In this document: positions 50,721-55,428 of the stretch, piece by piece
Layout of the letters: each line of letters opens with the position of its first letter
Numbering within the stretch: position 1 is the first letter of the stretch
Source: a virus
DNA: 55,428 nt
Reading direction: 5' to 3' (one strand)
IMG/VR virus record: IMGVR_UViG_3300034102_000073
Location: 1-55,428 of that record
Made by a program: the position numbers and the translations under genes
Notes under the pieces: generated by a model
What the model saw: the letters and a program-made list of their open reading frames with translations, nothing else
What the model was told of the DNA's origin: nothing
Databases searched by the model: none

Positions 50721-51593
50721 ATGACAGTAGCAACTAAAGACTGGTGGAATAGGTGCGTCCTGCGCACCTATGATGATTTCCATGCCCACTTTATGACAGC
50801 CCGAAACAAAGATAAGGGTAAACCCCTGAAGTCTTGGGCTAGGATATACAAGAATGGCTCAACCCTTGAGTTCTATTTCGGTGACCGTACCGGATTGAAG
50901 TTCGGTGAACTAACACCCGACAACATCTTTACGTTCACCGAGTCCCCTCATACCGTTCGCAAGATAGCAGCGGTAACATTCTCATCAAGCATATATAAAG
51001 CCCTGCCACTTATGTGGCAACGGGTGGGTGTCGCCCGATACCGCGTTAGCCATACTTCTGCCATCCCCGAAGATAAAGATCGCGGCTACATGGTGTGGTC
51101 TTACATGCGGCAAGACGCACCTGAATACTTTCAGGGTATGCAGTTCGACATGTTGACAGGTGAGTGCCTCAACCGACGACCTGATTTCAACACTACCGTT
51201 GACCATGGGCAACGCAAGGTATGGCTTAACTCACTACGCAAATTCAAGTATGGCGTCAGAGCGCGTACTCGTATCGGCGCGTTCGACCCGCTAATCCAAA
51301 CACAAAAGAATCTTCCGCGCAGTAATAACTCTGTCCCTGATTGGGCTGCTCCTGAGTGGCAAGACCTTCTATATACATCTATTCGCGACAATCAATTCCC
51401 TATGGAACTCTTGAATGGTTTCGCTGCACACGCAGTACACGACCGATGGTACTATCATCGTGGAAATATAAAAGCAGCAGACATCTTAGCTGCTGTTGAT
51501 GATGTGTGTAAAACGCACAGCATTGACTTGCGTAAACGATTCGGAGTGTTTGATGAAGTGTCCAAGTTGCACAAGGAGGATGAAGTGTCTTGA
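50721..51593 (+). CDS. Hypothetical phage protein
   Basis: A 290-aa protein that I do not recognise. It starts TVATKDWWNRCVLRTYDDFH; the first half is mixed beta (TLEFYFGDRTGLKFGELTPD), the second is helical. Cys are few and no nucleotide-binding motif is visible. The ATG follows AAGGAACAGACC. The next gene starts inside its end in another frame. Confidence 0.72.
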   Translation: MTVATKDWWNRCVLRTYDDFHAHFMTARNKDKGKPLKSWARIYKNGSTLEFYFGDRTGLKFGELTPDNIFTFTESPHTVRKIAAVTFSSSIYKALPLMWQRVGVARYRVSHTSAIPEDKDRGYMVWSYMRQDAPEYFQGMQFDMLTGECLNRRPDFNTTVDHGQRKVWLNSLRKFKYGVRARTRIGAFDPLIQTQKNLPRSNNSVPDWAAPEWQDLLYTSIRDNQFPMELLNGFAAHAVHDRWYYHRGNIKAADILAAVDDVCKTHSIDLRKRFGVFDEVSKLHKEDEVS

Positions 51594-51918
51594 TACACGA
51601 TGGCAAGAGGCGACCAAGACTACTGTAAGGCGGCACGCATGTGACTGCGGGGTACGGGGAAGGACTATCGAAAGTTGGGATAGTTCCCCTGCCCCTCAGG
51701 GTAATACCCTACGACAGCCAAAGAGCAAGAAGTTGCCAGTTGTTAAGGCGTCTGATTCCTTGCAGGCTGCCATGTATAACATGACAAAGAAACAGAAACA
51801 TGTTGCTGATAAACACAAGCCTCCCAAGTCTGCGTTCGATTCAATGGATGAGGACTATTCCTATGGTGATAGGTACGATGACATAGGCATCGACATACCG
51901 AGGGGGGATGACTGGTAG
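51553..51918 (+). CDS. Zinc-ribbon protein (NrdR/Ogr-like N-terminus)
   Basis: A 121-aa protein with an N-terminal zinc ribbon: CPSC at 3-6 and CDCG at about 29-32, the spacing and the MKCPSCTRRMK start being like those of NrdR and Ogr-type ribbons. The rest is disordered and charged, ending in an Asp-rich tail. The gene overlaps the preceding one by 41 nt. Transcriptional regulation would be plausible from the ribbon alone; no second domain supports it. Confidence 0.7.
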   Translation: MKCPSCTRRMKCLDTRWQEATKTTVRRHACDCGVRGRTIESWDSSPAPQGNTLRQPKSKKLPVVKASDSLQAAMYNMTKKQKHVADKHKPPKSAFDSMDEDYSYGDRYDDIGIDIPRGDDW

Positions 51919-51931
51919 GGTAACTACGAAC

Positions 51932-51960
51932 TTGACAGCAATGCAAAGTAGCATAACAAT
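51932..51960 (+). promoter_or_regulatory. Weak promoter candidate before the Ntn-hydrolase gene
   Basis: TTGACA at 51932-51937 in the 71-nt intergenic gap, followed after 16 nt by TAACAA (51954-51959), which matches only 3/6 to the -10 consensus. It may provide extra transcription of the polymerase genes. Low confidence. Confidence 0.3.
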
Positions 51961-51989
51961 ACATAAAAACAAAGGCGAAGGAAATCACA

Positions 51990-52418
51990 ATGACCATTGT
52001 TGTATGGGATGGCAGTACTCTCGCTGTAGATAGGGGAGTCTCCGATGGCTATACCATGTGGGAACAGGACAAGGCATGGCGACTAGGCGATGCCGTACTT
52101 ACAGGTGTAGGAACAATGACGCTCGTGATTGCGATGCGTGACTGGTACATCAACGGGCATATCCCTGACCAATTCCCCCCTCAACAAACATTACCTGATA
52201 GATGGTGTGAGTTCATTGTCGCAACACCTGACGGTTTGTTTCGCTACGAACGGTCACACATCCCAATAGAACATGGCAGGAACAAGTGCGCCTTTGGCTA
52301 TGGCAAGGACTTTGCCTATGGTGCGATGGCTATGGGCGCAACAGCAGAGCAAGCGGCGCATGTTGCTTGTAAGTTCTCCCCTCATTGTGGGATGGGGGTA
52401 GATGTCTTTAACTTTTGA
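51990..52418 (+). CDS. Proteasome/HslV-like Ntn hydrolase
   Basis: A 142-aa protein. After Met removal it begins TIVVWDGSTLAVDRGVSDGY, which is the start of proteasome beta/HslV-like proteins: Thr2 as nucleophile and Asp-Arg further on. Later, GYGKDFAYGAMAMGATAEQA resembles the conserved GxGxxxAxGA segment of the family, and VACKFSPHCGMGVDVF the end. Phage members of this kind are frequent and usually unstudied. It could process or degrade proteins; activity depends on oligomerisation. Confidence 0.78.
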   Translation: MTIVVWDGSTLAVDRGVSDGYTMWEQDKAWRLGDAVLTGVGTMTLVIAMRDWYINGHIPDQFPPQQTLPDRWCEFIVATPDGLFRYERSHIPIEHGRNKCAFGYGKDFAYGAMAMGATAEQAAHVACKFSPHCGMGVDVFNF

Positions 52419-52429
52419 AGGAGAACAAA

Positions 52430-52690
52430 ATGAAACCACAAAACTCTCAGATTACCGACGCGGTAACGCAAGCCAACCACAAACAAATTGGTGGTGACCA
52501 TTACATGAACATGGGCGTCCAACCATGGAAGGCAATGGAGTCGTGGATGACACCCGAAGAATTCCGTGGGTTCCTCAAGGGTAACGCAATCAAATATCTT
52601 GCCCGAAGCAATACTAAGGGTGGAGTAACTGATCTGCGTAAGGCATACCACTACCTTGAGAAACTCATTGAGGAGGTCGGCGATGAGTGA
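52430..52690 (+). CDS. DUF3310 domain protein
   Basis: An 86-aa protein with HYMNMGVQPWKAMESWMTPE, then FRGFLKGNAIKYLARSNTKG and DLRKAYHYLEKLI. The motif GGDHY, QPW and GNAIKYLxR is typical for DUF3310, called a nucleotide kinase-like family in some annotations, with no experimental role that I know. The ATG at 52430 has a GAAGGAGAACAAA site. Confidence 0.85.
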   Translation: MKPQNSQITDAVTQANHKQIGGDHYMNMGVQPWKAMESWMTPEEFRGFLKGNAIKYLARSNTKGGVTDLRKAYHYLEKLIEEVGDE

Positions 52691-52799
52691 ACTTGCTACG
52701 GTACTCTCTTTTGCTGGCGGCATATTCGTAGGAGCAGGGTTGATGCTGTTCCTATTGGTCATCGCTATAGCGACAATGTTCTTTTGGGGTGATGAATAA
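52683..52799 (+). CDS. Very small membrane protein
   Basis: A 38-aa protein with one long hydrophobic segment (FAGGIFVGAGLMLFLLVIAI) and an acidic end. It overlaps the preceding gene by 8 nt, with GGAGGTCGGCG as ribosome site, and its stop overlaps the polymerase start (TAATG). The position as leader cistron of the polymerase and the tight coupling indicate that it is translated. Confidence 0.68.
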   Translation: MSELATVLSFAGGIFVGAGLMLFLLVIAIATMFFWGDE

Positions 52800-54676
52800 T
52801 GGACATAGTTACCATTGACTTTGAAACCTTCTACTCGAAGGACTTCTCACTCTCCAAGATGACAACGGAATCCTATATCCGTAGTCCTGAGTTCGAAGTG
52901 ATTGGCGTGGGGGTCAAGGTTAATAAAGACCCAACCGTATGGTACAGCGGCAGTAATGTGAAGGGATTTCTGACTGGCTTGGACTACTCCGACAAGGCTA
53001 TCCTCTGCCACAACACAGCGTTCGATGGGGCAATCCTATCGTGGCATTACGGCATCAAGCCGAAATTGTGGCTAGACACCCTGAGCATGGCGCGACCCTT
53101 GCACCAACTTACTGTGGGCGGTTCGCTCAAAGCACTCGCTACTTACTACGGGCTTGGGCAGAAGGGCGAGGAAGTTCTGCAAGCTATCGGCAAGCGCAGG
53201 GCTGACTTCTCCGCTGACGAACTGGCGCGGTACGGTGAGTACTGTAAGAACGATGTGGAGTTGACCTATGAACTGTTCAAGAAACTAAGCAAGGGGTTCC
53301 CCATCTCGGAACTCATGGTCATCGACCAAACCCTGCGTATGTACACCGAACCAGTGATCGAGTTAGATGTGCCTGTGTTACAGCAACATCTTGCTGAGGT
53401 ACAAACACGCAAGCGTTCGCTGCTTGCGGACATGGGAATCGGGGTAGGCGGGGAGCAAGCAGTCAAGGACATGCTCATGTCCAATCAGAAGTTTGCCACT
53501 TACTTAGAATCACTTGGTGTCGAACCACCGAAGAAGGTAAGTGCCAAGACAGGCAAGGAAGCCTACGCTTTCTCAAAGACCGACAAAGGATTCACCGACT
53601 TGCTAGAACATCCTGATGATAGGGTGCAAGCGGCGGTGTCTGCTAGGCTCGGCGTCAAATCCACTATTGAAGAAACACGCACCGAAGCACTCATCGGTGT
53701 GGCAGAGCGTGGTCGGCTACCCATCATGCTCAACTACTATGGCGCACACACAGGGCGATTCTCAGGCGGCGACAAGCTGAACTTGCAGAACTTACCTGCG
53801 CGTGGCAACAACTCTATACGTCGTGCGCTAAAGCCACCGGCAGGACACAAGGTAATTGCAAGCGACTCGTCGCAGATCGAAGCACGTATGGTTGCCTATG
53901 TCGCAGGGCAGGAGGACTTAGTACAAGCGTTTGCTGAAGGGCGCGATGTGTATTCAGAGTTTGCTACTGAAGTCTATGGGCGCAAGATAACGAAGGCTGA
54001 CAAGGTAGAACGATTCGTAGGAAAGACCTGCATCCTTGGTCTTGGCTACGGTATGGGGGCAGAGAAGTTCCGCAGGACTCTTGAGATCGGGCAGGGCGGT
54101 ATCTCCGTCAAGATTGAGTTGAGTGAAGCCGAACGCATCGTCCGGTTGTACAGGCAGAAGAATCATCGAATAGTATCTTTGTGGTCGAAGTGCAATAACG
54201 CGCTTAACCAAATGGTGTGCGGTCAATCGGGACAGATTGTCGATTGGATTCCGTTCGACAACGAGGGCATCATTCTACCGAACGGTCTACGTATACGCTA
54301 CCCTGCGCTACGGCAGGAGGGGAATCAGTACATCTACATCGCTGACCCGCGAGAGTACCGCAAGGCGGTAACGAAGCGAGTGATGACAGGCGAGGTTGAG
54401 GAAATCAACTGGACTAAAATCTACGGCGGTAAGGTGACAGAGAACCTAGTCCAAGCACTCGCACGAATAGTTGTTGCTGAACAGATGGCTGCGATTGGGC
54501 AGCACTACCATGTTGCCTTCCAAGTTCACGATGAAATAATCATCACGGCCCCGGAGACAGATACGTCTAACGCCGAACAACTTCTTGTCAGGATAATGTC
54601 CACCCCACCAGTCTGGGCGGCAGGGCTACCCGTGGCTTGCGAATCAGGAATTGCAGACAACTACGGCGAAACCTGA
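52799..54676 (+). CDS. Family A DNA polymerase
   Basis: A 625-aa replicative polymerase. The N-terminal 3'-5' exonuclease is intact: exo I DFET (D7, E9), exo II around LCHNTAFDGAIL and exo III YCKNDVELT. The polymerase part has NYYGAHTGRFSG, motif A SDSSQIEAR with D356, motif B-like KTCILGLGYGMG, and motif C HDE with D578. It lacks a 5'-3' exonuclease domain, as phage enzymes usually do. It works with the primase-helicase and the nuclease set around the junction. Confidence 0.95.
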   Translation: MDIVTIDFETFYSKDFSLSKMTTESYIRSPEFEVIGVGVKVNKDPTVWYSGSNVKGFLTGLDYSDKAILCHNTAFDGAILSWHYGIKPKLWLDTLSMARPLHQLTVGGSLKALATYYGLGQKGEEVLQAIGKRRADFSADELARYGEYCKNDVELTYELFKKLSKGFPISELMVIDQTLRMYTEPVIELDVPVLQQHLAEVQTRKRSLLADMGIGVGGEQAVKDMLMSNQKFATYLESLGVEPPKKVSAKTGKEAYAFSKTDKGFTDLLEHPDDRVQAAVSARLGVKSTIEETRTEALIGVAERGRLPIMLNYYGAHTGRFSGGDKLNLQNLPARGNNSIRRALKPPAGHKVIASDSSQIEARMVAYVAGQEDLVQAFAEGRDVYSEFATEVYGRKITKADKVERFVGKTCILGLGYGMGAEKFRRTLEIGQGGISVKIELSEAERIVRLYRQKNHRIVSLWSKCNNALNQMVCGQSGQIVDWIPFDNEGIILPNGLRIRYPALRQEGNQYIYIADPREYRKAVTKRVMTGEVEEINWTKIYGGKVTENLVQALARIVVAEQMAAIGQHYHVAFQVHDEIIITAPETDTSNAEQLLVRIMSTPPVWAAGLPVACESGIADNYGET

Positions 54677-54703
54677 TATATTGGAACCTCAATCTGAGCA
54701 AGG

Positions 54704-54722
54704 GCGGTGGAAGTCCCACCGC
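54704..54722 (+). other. Hairpin upstream of the Cas4/RecB-like gene
   Basis: A 7-bp stem GCGGTGG / CCACCGC with a 5-nt loop, 9 nt before the ATG at 54732. No T run follows, so not a terminator. There is no Shine-Dalgarno site between the stem and the ATG; the loop AAGTC cannot serve as one. The hairpin may hold the start site open or block ribosomes. Confidence 0.55.
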
Positions 54723-54731
54723 TGACAATCT

Positions 54732-55391
54732 ATGAAACTGAGTCATTCATACAGTTCAATCAAACTGTACGAGAACTGCCCCTACCGTTACTTCCGTCAG
54801 CGTGTTCTGAAGGATGTGGTCGATGAGGGTGGCGAAGCGTCCAAGTATGGTGAACGTATCCACGAGTACCTTGAGCATCGCCTCAAGTCCAACAAGATGT
54901 TGCCACAGGATGTGGCGCATTACGAACCTCTCTGCGCATCGGTGGAAAAGATTGCGCAGGATGGGCAATTACTCATCGAACATGAGCTTGTACTGACCGA
55001 CAACCTTACACCAACAGGTTGGTGGGATGCTGACGCATGGCTCCGATCCAAACTAGACATCTTGGTATTGAATGGAACATTAGCCAATGTGATGGATTGG
55101 AAAACTGGCAAGCGCAATGCTGACCAGTTTCAGATGCAGTTGTTCGCGGCTCAGGTGTTCAAACATTTCCCCGAAGTAGATACAGTCAAGACCTCCCTCG
55201 TATGGCTCAAGACCATGGAGATGGATACGGAGACTTACTATAGGGGGCAGGTCAATGAGATATGGGCTGACGTAATGAGGCGTATCCAACGTATCTATAC
55301 GTCCCTTGAACACGACAACTGGCCTATGAAACCGTCAGGGTTATGTCGCTTCTGTCCTGCTCGTCACGATTGTGTGAGTGCTAGGGTTTAA
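54732..55391 (+). CDS. Cas4/RecB-like PD-(D/E)XK exonuclease
   Basis: A 219-aa nuclease of the PD-(D/E)XK superfamily. The central motif is DWKTGK with D122 and K124, with an upstream GERIHEYLEHRL helix and a Gln-rich QFQMQLFAAQVF helix as in RecB/Cas4 proteins. Four cysteines, C16 and C205, C208, C214 (CRFCPARHDC), are placed as in the iron-sulfur cluster of Cas4 and AddB nucleases. It probably degrades or processes DNA ends in replication or recombination. The gene spans the circle junction; its last 30 codons are repeated at the window start. Confidence 0.88.
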   Translation: MKLSHSYSSIKLYENCPYRYFRQRVLKDVVDEGGEASKYGERIHEYLEHRLKSNKMLPQDVAHYEPLCASVEKIAQDGQLLIEHELVLTDNLTPTGWWDADAWLRSKLDILVLNGTLANVMDWKTGKRNADQFQMQLFAAQVFKHFPEVDTVKTSLVWLKTMEMDTETYYRGQVNEIWADVMRRIQRIYTSLEHDNWPMKPSGLCRFCPARHDCVSARV

Positions 55392-55428
55392 CCTGATAAA
55401 AAATACTTGACAGGAGCGTAAAGTGTCT
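55302..55428. repeat. Right copy of the 127-bp terminal direct repeat
   Basis: Identical to bases 1-127 and includes the end of the nuclease gene and the first bases of the VRR-NUC gene. Removing one copy gives a circle of 55,301 bp in which the nuclease, VRR-NUC and helicase genes are consecutive. Confidence 0.95.

Noticed and set aside
1-55428. Temperate lifestyle (integrase, excisionase, attachment site)
   Set aside because: No recombinase-type gene is seen on either strand and no att-like repeat; the small HTH protein alone does not support lysogeny.
1-55428. Autographivirus-type single-subunit RNA polymerase
   Set aside because: Although the virion gene order is T7-like, no gene with RNA polymerase motifs is present and sigma-70-type promoters are found, so host polymerase is probably used.

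Overview
The window is an essentially complete genome of a tailed bacteriophage (Caudoviricetes), most likely a podovirus. The first 127 bases are repeated exactly as the last 127 bases (55302-55428), so the sequence is best read as a circular or circularly permuted molecule of 55,301 bp, opened inside the end of a RecB/Cas4-like nuclease gene. I see no integrase, excisionase, CRISPR array, tRNA, reverse transcriptase or phage RNA polymerase. It therefore looks like a virulent phage that uses host RNA polymerase. The host cannot be named from sequence alone; holin, M15 endolysin and lytic transglycosylase genes fit a Gram-negative host.

Two long convergent gene blocks make up the genome. They diverge from about 42.75-43.11 kb and collide at about 6.98 kb, where the 3' ends of two genes overlap by 7 bp.

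Plus-strand block (43113 through the circle junction to 6981). It opens with small genes, several with private terminators, including a pair of paralogues. Between the paralogues lies a 632-bp AT-rich non-coding region with five copies of a 9-mer (TAGATAGTT), one of them inside the spacer of a near-consensus promoter. Next come small unknowns, a MoxR-type AAA+ ATPase / unknown / metallopeptidase-VWA cassette, more phage unknowns, a proteasome-like Ntn hydrolase and a DUF3310 protein. The replication set follows: family A DNA polymerase, Cas4/RecB-like nuclease, VRR-NUC nuclease, SNF2-type helicase, a zinc-binding candidate ssDNA-binding protein, a small HTH protein and a primase-helicase.

Minus-strand block (42749 down to 6975). 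It carries packaging and virion genes in transcription order: small terminase, a free-standing tail-collar protein, large terminase, portal, scaffold, major capsid protein, small head proteins, two adaptor/neck proteins, a repeat protein, and three tail fibres that share one N-terminal domain but have different tips. A lysis set follows (membrane proteins, 3-TM holin, M15 endolysin), then a tail-nozzle-like protein. Last comes a T7-like ejection series: gp13-like, gp14-like, a lytic transglycosylase fused to an SGNH hydrolase, and a 2,858-aa polyvalent protein.

The most striking observation is a 55-codon gene of a recognisable small phage protein family, with a strong ribosome binding site. 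It is nested in another frame inside the Lys/Glu/Ala-rich linker of the giant polyvalent protein gene. Function calls rest on motifs read by eye; no database search was run.
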